A stretch of 64,000 bases of DNA from Leisingera sp. M658 (GTDB taxonomy: Bacteria > Pseudomonadota > Alphaproteobacteria > Rhodobacterales > Rhodobacteraceae): NCBI RefSeq assembly GCF_025144145.1, contig NZ_CP083546.1:2558501-2622500 (forward strand), in the 5' to 3' direction. The translations under genes and the position numbers were made by a program. Shown here piece by piece: positions 1-8,039 of this stretch; the stretch's first letter is position 1; each line of letters opens with the position of its first letter. The notes beneath the pieces were generated by a model. It was not told where the DNA came from. It made no database searches and saw only the letters and a list, made by a program, of their open reading frames with translations.

Positions 1-279
1 GACCTGCGGGAATCCGGCTCGATCGAACAGGACGCCGACGTGGTGATGTTTGTGTTCCGCGAGGAATATTACAAAGAACGGGAAAAGCCCGGCGATCACG
101 AGCTGGACAGGATGGAAGAGTGGAAGCAGGCGATGGAGAGCCTGCACGGCAAGGCGGATGTCATTGTCGGCAAACAGCGCCACGGTCCCATCGGCACCGT
201 GACCCTGACATTTGAGGCGCAATTCACCCGCTTTGGCAACCTGGCCAAAGCCTGGCAGCAGGGGCAGGAAGACTACTGA
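1..279 (+). CDS. dnaB: Replicative DNA helicase DnaB, C-terminal part
   Basis: The frame is open from base 1, so only the last 92 residues are visible. They include the RecA-like core stretch [20 protein letters not shown] and the late motif [16 protein letters not shown], both standard for DnaB, the hexameric ATPase that unwinds DNA at the replication fork. The protein ends QQGQEDY. The N-terminal primase-binding domain and Walker A lie outside the window. The alanine racemase gene follows on the same strand after about 190 bases, an order common in Rhodobacteraceae. The family call is firm; nothing can be said about the 5' end. Confidence 0.95.
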   Translation, partial: DLRESGSIEQDADVVMFVFREEYYKEREKPGDHELDRMEEWKQAMESLHGKADVIVGKQRHGPIGTVTLTFEAQFTRFGNLAKAWQQGQEDY

Positions 280-470
280 TCCCGGCCGGTTTGGGCCGGA
301 GTCCGGTTTACCTATGCCAAGGACACGCCGATCACTTGACCGTCACCCCCTTGGCACCGGCCCCGTCCTGCCCCCCTGGACCGGGCTAATTTGTTCTGCG
401 GCGGCGGAGCTCTGCCGCCATTCCGGTTTTTCCCACTTGACCTGCGGTCTCCCCATGTCATGAACACCGC

Positions 471-1508
471 ATGAGCACGGCAAGATTGACAATCAACCTG
501 GATGCGCTGGTCACCAACTGGCGGAATCTGGATGCGCTGACCACCTGCGAAACCGCAGCTGTGGTCAAGGCGAACGGCTATGGCCTGGATGCGGGCCGCG
601 TCGGCAAGGCACTGGCCAAGGCGGGCGCGCGCAATTTCTTTGTGGCGGCAGCGGAAGAAGGCGGCGCGCTGCGGCGCGCACTTGGCCCCGGCCCCGGCAT
701 TTCGGTGTTTTCCGGCCATATGGCGGGCGACACCAAGCTGCTGAAGGATTTTCAGCTGACACCGATGCTGAACTCGCTGGACCAGATGCTGCGCCATTTC
801 GAGGCGCTGCCGGGGCATCCGTTCGGGGTGCAGCTGGACAGCGGCATGAACCGGCTGGGAATGGAGCACAGCGAATGGGCCGCAGTGGCCGAGATCGCCC
901 TGGGCCAGAATCCGGTGCTGCTGATGTCGCATCTGGCCTGCGCCGATGAGCCCGGCCACGCGATGAACGCGCAGCAGCTGCAGACCTTCCGCGATATGAC
1001 CGACGGGCTGGAAATCCCCCGCTCGCTGGCCGCGACCGGCGGCATGCTGCTGGGGCCGGAATACCATTTCGACCTTTGCCGCCCCGGTATCGGGCTTTAT
1101 GGCGGGCTGCCGTTCACGGACGCACTGCCGGTGGTGCAGCTGGACCTGCCGGTCATTCAGCTGCGCGATCTGAAACCGGGTGAGACTGCCGGTTACGGCA
1201 ACAGCTGGACCGCCCAGCGTCCCAGCCGCATCGCCACCGTCGCCGCGGGCTATGCCGACGGTTTGCACCGGGCGATGGGCAATGGCGGCATCCAGGTCTT
1301 TGCAGGCCGCACCCCCTGCCCCGTGGTAGGCCGGGTCTCGATGGATCTGATCACTGTGGACGTGACCGACCTGGCTGAGGTGCCTGAGGCGCTGTCGATC
1401 CTCAATGAGCAGCAAACCGTGGATCGGCTGGCCGATGCGGCCGGCACCATCGGCTATGAGATCCTGACCTCTACCGGTCACCGCTATGCACGGACATATC
1501 AGGGATGA
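471..1508 (+). CDS. alr: Alanine racemase
   Basis: This 345-residue PLP enzyme interconverts L- and D-alanine and supplies D-Ala for peptidoglycan in the cytoplasm. The PLP lysine lies in [11 protein letters not shown] at about residue 35, and the second catalytic segment [11 protein letters not shown] with the following [12 protein letters not shown] is present near residues 235-265. The C-terminal beta domain contains [13 protein letters not shown]. Length is close to the family norm of 350-370. The stop overlaps the start of the MlaE-type permease (ATGA at 1505-1508), which suggests translational coupling between the two. The ATG at 471 is the first in-frame start that gives a normal N-terminus. 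Confidence 0.95.
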   Translation: MSTARLTINLDALVTNWRNLDALTTCETAAVVKANGYGLDAGRVGKALAKAGARNFFVAAAEEGGALRRALGPGPGISVFSGHMAGDTKLLKDFQLTPMLNSLDQMLRHFEALPGHPFGVQLDSGMNRLGMEHSEWAAVAEIALGQNPVLLMSHLACADEPGHAMNAQQLQTFRDMTDGLEIPRSLAATGGMLLGPEYHFDLCRPGIGLYGGLPFTDALPVVQLDLPVIQLRDLKPGETAGYGNSWTAQRPSRIATVAAGYADGLHRAMGNGGIQVFAGRTPCPVVGRVSMDLITVDVTDLAEVPEALSILNEQQTVDRLADAAGTIGYEILTSTGHRYARTYQG

Positions 1509-2287
1509 ACCCGATTGCTTTTCTGGCCCGGCTGGGCCGCGCAGCCCTGGCCGGGCTGGCCGCTGTTGGCCGCGCAGCACTATTTGCGCTGCGGGCCTTC
1601 AGCCATATGGTCCGCCCGCCCTATTACCCGCGCGAGCTGCTGAATGCGCTGTTGAACATCGGCTGGCTGTCGCTGCCGGTTGTGGGCCTGACCGCGGTCT
1701 TCACCGGCGGCGCGCTGGCGCTGCAGATCTATGCCGGCGGCGCGCGCTTTAATGCCGAGGCGGTGGTGCCGCAAATCGTTGCCATCGGCATGGTGCGCGA
1801 GCTGGGCCCGGTGCTGGTCGGGCTGATGATCGCGGCGCGGGTGACCTCGTCGATTGCGGCGGAGATCGCCACCATGAAGGTGACCGAGCAGATCGACGCG
1901 CTGGTGACGCTGTCGACCCATCCGATGAAATACCTGGTGGCACCGCGGGTGCTGGCGGCCCTGATCACCGTGCCGGTGCTGGTCGGCGTCGGCGACATCA
2001 TCGGGATCATGGGCGGCTATGCTGTGGCGGTGCAGAACCTCGGCTTCAATTCCGCGGCCTACCTGAAGAACACCGTAGATTTCCTGGAGCCGCTGGACAT
2101 TATCTCGTCACTGGTCAAGGGCGCCGCCTTTGGCACCATCGCGGCGATGATGGGCTGCTATTACGGCATGCAATCGGGCCGCGGCGCACAGGGCGTGGGC
2201 CGCGCCACCAAAGGGTCCGTTGAATCCGCGGCGGTGCTGATCCTGGCCGCCAATTTTGTCCTGACAGGGGTGTTCTTCTCGCTATGA
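1505..2287 (+). CDS. mlaE: MlaE-type ABC transporter permease
   Basis: A 260-residue membrane protein of the MlaE/YrbE permease family, which moves phospholipids between inner and outer membrane together with an MlaF ATPase. Typical family stretches are visible: [37 protein letters not shown] and [19 protein letters not shown], with five or so hydrophobic segments. It overlaps alr by four bases at its start and overlaps a small lipoprotein gene (ATGA, 2284-2287) at its end. The cognate ATPase begins at 2735, so the permease and ATPase are separated by one foreign-looking gene. No MCE-domain (MlaD) gene lies in this neighbourhood. Confidence 0.92.
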   Translation: MNPIAFLARLGRAALAGLAAVGRAALFALRAFSHMVRPPYYPRELLNALLNIGWLSLPVVGLTAVFTGGALALQIYAGGARFNAEAVVPQIVAIGMVRELGPVLVGLMIAARVTSSIAAEIATMKVTEQIDALVTLSTHPMKYLVAPRVLAALITVPVLVGVGDIIGIMGGYAVAVQNLGFNSAAYLKNTVDFLEPLDIISSLVKGAAFGTIAAMMGCYYGMQSGRGAQGVGRATKGSVESAAVLILAANFVLTGVFFSL

Positions 2288-2742
2288 TCCGGGCATGCGG
2301 AACACTCGCCTTAGCAGTCGTTCTGGCTGGCTGTGCCCAGCCGGAATACAGAATTGTGCGAGATAGTACTTTTAACTCAAAAGCTCCTGCAGGAGTGAAC
2401 GACAGCCATCTCCAGTCCGTTGCTTTTGAAAAGCTGCGTGGTTTCACTACTTCTCAAGCCATATCCTTCCTAGTTAAAGATGGATTTAGCGGTACAGGCA
2501 CAACTTGCACGTACGTAAATGAACACAAGCGCAGCACTGCGGAAATATGGTTTGGCATTATTCCGCCCGGAGAAAAAGTGCTCGATGACCGGTATTCCTC
2601 CAAAATCACATATCAAATCGAAGTTCTTAACGATCCCATTCAAAGCCTTGAAGATGTCAGCGCGGATTTTCGGTGGGAAACAGGAAAAGTGCCATGGCAT
2701 CGCAGCTCCCGCCCCTCGGATTTTGAGGTGATCAATGATTAG
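2284..2742 (+). CDS. Small putative lipoprotein of unknown function
   Basis: I do not recognise this 152-residue protein. It starts with a lipoprotein signal, [17 protein letters not shown], with a good lipobox (LAGC, Cys17), so it is probably a periplasm-facing, lipid-anchored protein. The mature part is polar, with one predicted-looking beta-rich stretch (TAEIWFGIIPP, ITYQIEVLND). Base composition is clearly more AT-rich than the flanking mlaE and mlaF, and many codons end in A or T. The gene fits tightly: ATGA overlap with mlaE upstream and an 8-base overlap with mlaF downstream. The insertion looks horizontally acquired but preserves the operon. A role in lipid transport is possible from context only. 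Confidence 0.75.
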   Translation: MIRACGTLALAVVLAGCAQPEYRIVRDSTFNSKAPAGVNDSHLQSVAFEKLRGFTTSQAISFLVKDGFSGTGTTCTYVNEHKRSTAEIWFGIIPPGEKVLDDRYSSKITYQIEVLNDPIQSLEDVSADFRWETGKVPWHRSSRPSDFEVIND

Positions 2743-3481
2743 AATGGAAAACGTCCGCAAATCCTTTGGCGACAATGCTGTGCTCAACGGCATGAACCTG
2801 GAAATCGCCAAGGGCAGCTCGATGGTGATCATCGGCGGGTCCGGCACTGGCAAATCCGTGGCGCTGAAAAGCGTGCTGGGGCTGATCACCCCGGACAGCG
2901 GTGAAATCTATGTCGATGGCAGGCCTGCAGGCCAGGGCGACCGCGACAAGTTTCTGGCGCGGTTCGGGATGCTGTTTCAGGGCGGTGCGCTGTTTGACTC
3001 GCTGCCGGTCTGGCAGAATGTCGCCTTTCGCCTGCTGCGCGGCGCGTTGAAGCGCCCGGCGGATGAGGCCCGCGAGATCGCCATCGAGAAACTGCGCCGG
3101 GTGGGTTTGAAATCAGACGTCGCCGACCGTCTGCCTGCTGAACTGTCGGGCGGCATGCAGAAACGTGTAGGCCTCGCCCGCGCGATTGCCGCCGAGCCGG
3201 AGATCATCTTTTTCGACGAGCCGACCACCGGCCTGGACCCGATCATGTCCGGCGTGATCAACGACCTGATCCGCGAGATCGTTGTCGAGATGGGCGCTAC
3301 CGCGATGACCATCACCCACGACATGACCTCCGTCCGCGCCATCGCCGACAATGTGGCGATGCTGCATGCAGGCGTGATCCAGTGGACCGGACCGGTCAGC
3401 GAGATGGACCAGTCGGGTGACCCCTATATGGAGCAGTTCATCCACGGTCGTGCGGAAGGGCCGATTGAGGCGGTGCGGTGA
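2735..3481 (+). CDS. mlaF: MlaF-type ABC transporter ATP-binding protein
   Basis: A 248-residue ABC ATPase that would energise the MlaE permease for phospholipid transport. Walker A is GGSGTGKS at about residues 34-41, the signature is LSGGMQKRVGLARA, Walker B is EIIFFDEPTTGLDP and the switch His lies in ITHDMTS. The FGMLFQGGALFDS Q-loop region with the conserved LFDSL is typical of MlaF. The ATG at 2735 has a GAGG about seven bases upstream; a second ATG at 2744 is possible. The stop overlaps the next start (GTGA at 3478). Confidence 0.93.
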   Translation: MIRMENVRKSFGDNAVLNGMNLEIAKGSSMVIIGGSGTGKSVALKSVLGLITPDSGEIYVDGRPAGQGDRDKFLARFGMLFQGGALFDSLPVWQNVAFRLLRGALKRPADEAREIAIEKLRRVGLKSDVADRLPAELSGGMQKRVGLARAIAAEPEIIFFDEPTTGLDPIMSGVINDLIREIVVEMGATAMTITHDMTSVRAIADNVAMLHAGVIQWTGPVSEMDQSGDPYMEQFIHGRAEGPIEAVR

Positions 3482-3852
3482 TAGGATCGTTACAAGGCTT
3501 AATCGCGCTCCTGCTGTTAGCTTCACCCTTTGTGGCTGCAGCGGTTACAATGTGGCTGGGTATGAAGCTGCAACGAGAGTCAGTTCATCAGAAAGCAGGA
3601 GTTTGGCTGGCAGTTCTGCCACCGATGACACTGCTGTGGTTCGCTTTGCTGTTCTTCATACTAGCAAGCGGTTCCGATCTAAGGCGATATTTGTCGTGGC
3701 ACGTTCATTTCGTGACACTTGGCGCGTTTCTTGCTATCGAGTTTTTACTTCTGCGCGCATTCACGAACAGCACGTTTCGCCTGCATGCAGCTAGTGCGGC
3801 GGCGCTATGCGGTGTGGCAGGGTTTGCCATTTTTACAACGATCTTTCTCTGA
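3478..3852 (+). CDS. Small hydrophobic membrane protein of unknown function
   Basis: A 124-residue protein with four hydrophobic segments: near residues 5-27, 42-65, 76-93 and 102-123. I recognise no family. It starts with GTG, overlaps the mlaF stop by four bases (GTGA) and has a GAGG spaced about seven bases upstream inside the end of mlaF, so it is probably translated with the operon. Like the lipoprotein at 2284-2742 it is AT-rich compared with the neighbouring Mla genes. The two may have been acquired together, and a membrane role alongside MlaEF is possible, but nothing in the sequence proves it. Confidence 0.7.
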   Translation: MIGSLQGLIALLLLASPFVAAAVTMWLGMKLQRESVHQKAGVWLAVLPPMTLLWFALLFFILASGSDLRRYLSWHVHFVTLGAFLAIEFLLLRAFTNSTFRLHAASAAALCGVAGFAIFTTIFL

Positions 3853-4096
3853 GCTCTCGGTCTTGCAAGACACAAACAGCGCTCACTTTCTTTTTTATCC
3901 AAGACCTCCCTCTAACGGCATCCAACACGAGGCCAGTGCCTGTTCGCGGGCGGAAGCGTAGCGCCCGCCCAGGGGGGCGGACGGGCGCTGGCCGGGCCGC
4001 ACGCGTCCCAGCCGGTGTAAGCCGCCGCTGTTTTCCCCCTTTCAATCACGGCTCAGAAGGCACAAGTCTTGGCGGAACCGCATAAAACGAGCCGCC

Positions 4097-4549
4097 ATGA
4101 CCCTCCGCCTCCTCACCCTGTCGCTGCTGATCCTTTACCCCGTCGCCTGGTTCGCGCCGCTGATGCGGGCGGGGCTGCTGCCGATCTTCGGCCTCAGCGA
4201 AATCTCGGTGCTTACGGGGCTGCAGTCCTTGTGGGGCAGTGATGCGGTGCTGGCGCTGATCGTGACATTTTTTGCGATCTTTGCGCCCTACCTCAAAACC
4301 ATCGGGCTGGCGCTGGTGCAGTGGGATCTGCTGGACAGCAAGGTGCAGCCGGTCCTGCATGTGCTGGGCAAACTGGCAATGGCTGATGTTTTCCTCATCG
4401 CGCTTTACATCACGCTGGCCAAGGGGATCGGCCTTGCGACCATTGAGACCGCCTGGGGGTTGTACCTGTTCACGGCATGCATCCTGGCCTCGCTGGGGCT
4501 GGGGATGCTGACTGAACGCACTGCAAAGATTGGCAAAACACCGGACTGA
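4097..4549 (+). CDS. pqiA: PqiA-like (paraquat-inducible protein A) membrane protein
   Basis: A 150-residue inner-membrane protein with four hydrophobic helices and the PqiA-domain pattern: GLSEISVLTGLQSLW, FAIFAPYLKTIGLALVQW and VLGKLAMADVFLIALYI. E. coli PqiA carries two such domains in over 400 residues; this is a single-domain version, as is usual in alphaproteobacteria. PqiA proteins work with MCE-domain partners in lipid transport across the envelope, which agrees with the mlaEF genes just upstream, but no MCE protein is encoded here. The gene follows a 244-base gap, so it may have its own promoter. Confidence 0.85.
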   Translation: MTLRLLTLSLLILYPVAWFAPLMRAGLLPIFGLSEISVLTGLQSLWGSDAVLALIVTFFAIFAPYLKTIGLALVQWDLLDSKVQPVLHVLGKLAMADVFLIALYITLAKGIGLATIETAWGLYLFTACILASLGLGMLTERTAKIGKTPD

Positions 4550-4693
4550 AAGCTTGATCCGGCGCTGAACCGCTCCATTTCGTAGGGCCGAACACCTGTA
4601 TCGCAGGGGTCCGGCATGCTGCGCCCGGTTGACGGGCGTCCCCCGCAGCCCCGCCGGCCCCGCATCTGTTGCATTGCTGCTGGAGGGGGACCT

Positions 4694-5476
4694 ATGTCCG
4701 GCGTTCAATCGATCCTGTTCACTGCCCAGACCGCATTCATGCGGCTGACGTTCCTGCTGATCTGCTTTGGCGCGCTGGCGGCGCTGGCGGCCACCGGGCT
4801 GTCGGCCACGGGCATCTGGCCCTGGCTCAGCCTGCAGGCCGGGGTTGGCGCTGATATCTACCCGCAGGCCGGAATGGCGGCGCAGATCACCCTGACGGCG
4901 CTGGCGGTGATGCTGGCGTTTTTCCTGCCTGCCAACGGGCGTATCCTGGCGCTGGAAACCTCGCACCGGCGGTTCTCGCTGCAGATGGAGGACGTGCTGC
5001 AGGCCTATCAGCTGGCCCATGCCGCCGACCGTGCCGGGATCTTTACCCTGGCATCAGAATTCGACGCGGTGAAGGAGCGGCTTGCCTTTCTGCGGTCGCA
5101 CCCCGATCTGGCCGGGCTGGAACCGCAGGTGCTGGAGGTGGCGTCGCAGATGAGCCAGGTCAGCCACGAGCTGGCAGAGACCTATTCCGACGCCAAAGTA
5201 TCCCGGGCCCGGCTGTTTCTGCAGCAGCGCCAGGAGGAACTGGAGACCTTCAAGGCGCGGCTAGAGGATGCCCAGATCGTCATGCATGAGCTGCGCCAGT
5301 GGTCCCGCGATGTGGAGATCGAGGAAAGCATCGCCAAATCGCATCTGGGACGGCTGCGCGGCGAACTGTTCGAATTGCTGCCGGAACTGTCGGCGCAACT
5401 GCAAAGCCCGCCGGACGGGTCTGATCCGCATCCCGGCAGCGTCGTGCCGATCCAGCCGCCCCGCCGCGCGGACTGA
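4694..5476 (+). CDS. Membrane-anchored coiled-coil protein, upstream of radA
   Basis: The ATG at 4694 is preferred over an earlier in-frame ATG at 4616 because GGAGGGGG lies just upstream of it. The 260-residue product has two transmembrane segments (about residues 15-37 and 57-77), then a long cytoplasmic region rich in Glu, Leu, Arg and Gln (roughly 85-230) that should form coiled coil, and a Pro-rich tail. Homologues in roseobacters are often labelled DNA repair protein, probably only because they sit beside radA; the sequence itself shows no nuclease or DNA-binding motif. I therefore leave the function open. Confidence 0.8.
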   Translation: MSGVQSILFTAQTAFMRLTFLLICFGALAALAATGLSATGIWPWLSLQAGVGADIYPQAGMAAQITLTALAVMLAFFLPANGRILALETSHRRFSLQMEDVLQAYQLAHAADRAGIFTLASEFDAVKERLAFLRSHPDLAGLEPQVLEVASQMSQVSHELAETYSDAKVSRARLFLQQRQEELETFKARLEDAQIVMHELRQWSRDVEIEESIAKSHLGRLRGELFELLPELSAQLQSPPDGSDPHPGSVVPIQPPRRAD

Positions 5477-5508
5477 CGCGCTGCGCTGCTTGCGGAAGAC
5501 GCGTCAAA

Positions 5509-5552
5509 GGGGCGCTGCCCCCGGCCCTTGGGAGCCTCCCCCGGGGTATTTT
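5509..5552 (+). repeat. GC-rich intergenic repeat, copy 1
   Basis: A 44-base element beginning GGGGCGCTGCCCCCGGCCC and ending CTCCCCCGGGGTATTTT. The reverse complement of 23231-23273 is nearly identical over its whole length, differing only by a few bases in the middle and one near the end. Each copy lies just downstream of a gene and reads in the direction of that gene, so it may act at transcript 3' ends. Confidence 0.75.
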
Positions 5553-5598
5553 CAACCAGAAAGTAGCCCGCTTCTTCTGGCCCCCAATATCCCGGAGC

Positions 5599-5619
5599 GC
5601 GAGGCAGAGCCTCGCTTTT
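5599..5619 (+). terminator. Rho-independent terminator after the coiled-coil gene
   Basis: GCGAGGC, a three-base loop AGA and GCCTCGC form a perfect 7-bp hairpin followed by TTTT. It lies about 120 bases past the stop at 5476 and 80 bases before radA, and so separates the two transcripts. Confidence 0.65.
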
Positions 5620-5697
5620 GCCGTGACAGCCCGCAGGAACCGCGCGTCAAGGTTCGCGGCCCTTGAACAAAACAGAAACATCTGCCACTGATCCGGC

Positions 5698-7059
5698 ATG
5701 GCAAAAACATCTTTCTCCTGCTCGGCCTGCGGCGCGAGCTTCTCCAAATGGTCGGGCCGCTGCGAAGGCTGCGGCGAATGGAACACGATTTCCGAGGACA
5801 AGGGGCTGAGCTCCGGCCCCTCGAAAAAGTCACTGGGCGTCAAACGCGGGCGCACCATCCCGTTGAGTGATCTGGCCACACGCGAAACCCCGCCGCCGCG
5901 CGCCTGCTGCGGCGTGGGAGAACTGGACCGGGTGCTGGGCGGCGGCCTGGTGGCGGCCTCGGCCATCCTGGTCGGCGGTGATCCGGGCATCGGCAAATCC
6001 ACCCTTTTGCTGCAAGCGGCGGCGCGGTTTGCCAAGGCCGGTGTCAAGACCATCTATGTCAGCGGCGAGGAAGCCAGCGCGCAGGTGCGGATGCGGGCGC
6101 AGCGGCTGGGGCTGACGGATGCGCCCGTGCAGCTGGCTGCCGAGACCAACCTGCGTGATATTCTGACGACGCTGGAAGCGGAGAAGCCGCAACTGGCTAT
6201 CATTGACTCCATCCAGACCATGTGGTCCGACCATGTGGACAGTGCGCCGGGGTCGGTCAGCCAGGTGCGGGCTGCGGCGCACGAGCTGACCACCTTTGCC
6301 AAACGCAACGGAGTGTCGATCATCATGGTCGGCCATGTCACCAAGGACGGCCAGATCGCCGGCCCCCGCGTGGTTGAGCATATGGTCGACACGGTGCTCT
6401 ATTTCGAGGGGGAGCGCGGCCATCAGTTCCGCATCCTGCGGGCGGTCAAGAACCGCTTTGGCCCGGCGGATGAGATCGGCGTGTTTGAGATGACCGGCGG
6501 CGGGCTGGCTGAGGTCATCAACCCCTCGGCCCTGTTTCTGTCCGAACGCGGCGAGCCGTCGCCCGGCTCAGTGGTGTTTGCCGGCATCGAGGGCACCCGG
6601 CCCGTTCTGGTCGAGATGCAGGCACTGATTGCGCCCTCGCCCCATTCGCAGCCGCGCCGCGCTGTTGTCGGTTGGGATTCATCGCGGCTGGCGATGATAC
6701 TGGCCGTCCTCGAAGCGCGCTGCGGCATCCCGTTTGCAGGATTGGATGTCTATCTGAACGTGGCGGGCGGCATGAAGATCTCGGAACCTGCGGCGGACCT
6801 TGCGGTGGCCGCAGCGCTGCTGAGCGCACGGGAAGACGTGGCTTTACCCGCCGATACCGTGGTTTTCGGAGAAATTTCGCTATCCGGAGCCCTGCGTCCG
6901 GCTCCGCAGACCGAAAACCGGTTGAAAGAGGCGCAAAAACTTGGTTTCACGGCGGCGATTGCCCCTGGCGGCAGTAAAACTGTGTCCGTGAACGGTCTGA
7001 ACTTGCGAAAGTCCAGCGATCTGGCCGGTTTTGTTGGCGAATTCTTCGGGGCCGGCTAA
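5698..7059 (+). CDS. radA: DNA repair protein RadA
   Basis: A 453-residue RecA-like ATPase that promotes branch migration in homologous recombination. The N-terminal zinc finger has Cys8, Cys11, Cys22 and Cys25 (CSACG...CEGCG). Walker A is GGDPGIGKS at about 93-101, the RadA-specific KNRFG motif is near residue 251, and a Lon-protease-like C-terminal domain runs from about 290 to the end (AGLDVYLNVAGGMKISEPAADLA region). Length matches E. coli RadA. cvpA follows after 39 bases on the same strand, the usual arrangement in this group. Confidence 0.96.
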   Translation: MAKTSFSCSACGASFSKWSGRCEGCGEWNTISEDKGLSSGPSKKSLGVKRGRTIPLSDLATRETPPPRACCGVGELDRVLGGGLVAASAILVGGDPGIGKSTLLLQAAARFAKAGVKTIYVSGEEASAQVRMRAQRLGLTDAPVQLAAETNLRDILTTLEAEKPQLAIIDSIQTMWSDHVDSAPGSVSQVRAAAHELTTFAKRNGVSIIMVGHVTKDGQIAGPRVVEHMVDTVLYFEGERGHQFRILRAVKNRFGPADEIGVFEMTGGGLAEVINPSALFLSERGEPSPGSVVFAGIEGTRPVLVEMQALIAPSPHSQPRRAVVGWDSSRLAMILAVLEARCGIPFAGLDVYLNVAGGMKISEPAADLAVAAALLSAREDVALPADTVVFGEISLSGALRPAPQTENRLKEAQKLGFTAAIAPGGSKTVSVNGLNLRKSSDLAGFVGEFFGAG

Positions 7060-7098
7060 GGTCGCAAAAAATTTATCGCAGGCAAACGGGCGAGGGAC

Positions 7099-7653
7099 AT
7101 GGAAGGTTTCACAATCATCGACGGGGTCGTGGCCCTGGTCATCGTCGTATCGGCGTTGCTGGCCTATTCACGTGGCTTCGTGCGCGAAGCGATGGCCATC
7201 GCAGGCTGGATCGCCGCAGGCGTGCTCGCCTTTATCTTTGCGCCGCAGGTGGAACCGCTGATGGCGGAAATTCCGGTGATCGGCGAATTCATTGCCGACA
7301 GCTGCGAATTGTCGATCATCGCGGCCTTTGCCGCGGTGTTTGCATTGGCGCTGATCGTGGTCTCCTTCTTTACGCCGCTGTTTTCCACCCTGGTGCAGCG
7401 CTCGGCGCTTGGCGGGCTGGACCAGGGCGCGGGTTTCTTCTTTGGGGTGTTGCGCGGCATTCTTTTGGTGGCGATTGCCTTCTTCCTCTACAATGTGGTG
7501 ATGACCGGGCAGAGCTTCACAATTGTTGACGAAAGCCGCTCGGCCGACGTGTTTGAGCGTTTGATCGGCAAGATTGAGGACCGCAACCCGGAGCAGGCAT
7601 TGGGCTGGGTCACCGAGCAGTATGAAGCGCTGATCGGGTCCTGCGGTCAGTAA
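7099..7653 (+). CDS. cvpA: CvpA family membrane protein
   Basis: A 184-residue inner-membrane protein of the CvpA/colicin V production family, with four hydrophobic segments in the first 140 residues. The start, FTIIDGVVALVIVVSALLAY followed by SRGFVREAMAIAGWI, is the family hallmark. In E. coli cvpA precedes purF; here purF lies further downstream (11442) with other genes between. The biochemical role is unsettled. A strong hairpin terminator follows at 7686. Confidence 0.92.
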   Translation: MEGFTIIDGVVALVIVVSALLAYSRGFVREAMAIAGWIAAGVLAFIFAPQVEPLMAEIPVIGEFIADSCELSIIAAFAAVFALALIVVSFFTPLFSTLVQRSALGGLDQGAGFFFGVLRGILLVAIAFFLYNVVMTGQSFTIVDESRSADVFERLIGKIEDRNPEQALGWVTEQYEALIGSCGQ

Positions 7654-7685
7654 TACCTAAGGATTACCACCTTAAGACAGACACG

Positions 7686-7710
7686 CGGGCGCCCCTTGGG
7701 CGCCCGTTTT
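7686..7710 (+). terminator. Rho-independent terminator after cvpA
   Basis: CGGGCGCCC, loop CTT, GGGCGCCCG: a perfect 9-bp stem followed directly by TTTT. It lies 33 bases past the cvpA stop and should end the radA-cvpA transcript. Confidence 0.9.
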
Positions 7711-7736
7711 GCTTTGATTTCAAAGCGTTCACACAG

Positions 7737-7745
7737 TTATCCACA
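7737..7745 (+). promoter_or_regulatory. Single DnaA-box match
   Basis: TTATCCACA matches the TTATNCACA consensus exactly. Only this one copy was noticed nearby, so it may be chance or a regulatory DnaA site; it does not make an origin. Confidence 0.35.
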
Positions 7746-7782
7746 AGCATCCGGGTTGGATGGTTAACGAGATAAATGGTGG

Positions 7783-7797
7783 TTAACGTCCTGTTAA
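7783..7797 (+). promoter_or_regulatory. CtrA-type binding site (TTAA-N7-TTAA)
   Basis: TTAA at 7783-7786 and TTAA at 7794-7797 are separated by exactly seven bases, the full-site consensus for the alphaproteobacterial response regulator CtrA. The pair is embedded in a wider inverted repeat, GGTTAAC-N5-GTTAACC (7781-7799). More TTAAC half-sites lie near 7763, 7856 and 7888. The likely target is the Hint-domain gene at 8040; binding is inferred from the motif. Confidence 0.6.
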
Positions 7798-8039
7798 CCA
7801 AAAGGAATCACGTGCAGAGCGAGCAAAACCCGGGTCATCAAACTTGCGGTAAATCTTAACAAATCCTCAGCCTGCCCCGTCAAACAGTTAACAATCCCCC
7901 TGAAAAGGCGGCTTTTGTCCCGGAAAAATCGCGCCATCCCGAAATGGGACGCACGCCCGCCCCAATTTGGTCCCAATTCCGGGGCCTGATGGCTTCAACG
8001 GCAAAACGCCGGGCTAAGACGCTCAGAAGGGACGACACA

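Larger units (their letters stand above)
7654..8039. other. Intergenic regulatory region between cvpA and the Hint gene
   Basis: This gene-free stretch of about 390 bases holds the cvpA terminator (7686-7710), a consensus DnaA box (7737-7745), and an AT-rich part with five TTAA sites (near 7763, 7783, 7794, 7856 and 7888). Two of the TTAA sites form a perfect TTAA-N7-TTAA. I see no convincing short ORF. It is most simply the promoter region of the Hint-domain gene that starts at 8040. Confidence 0.7.

Noticed and set aside
3960-3989. GC-rich inverted repeat after the mla operon
   Set aside because: Arms AGCGCCCG/CGGGCGCT are short and no T-run follows, so I do not call it a terminator.
7737-7799. 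Possible replication origin (DnaA box plus CtrA site)
   Set aside because: Only one DnaA box and no AT-rich unwinding element or adjoining origin genes were seen; better explained as a promoter region.
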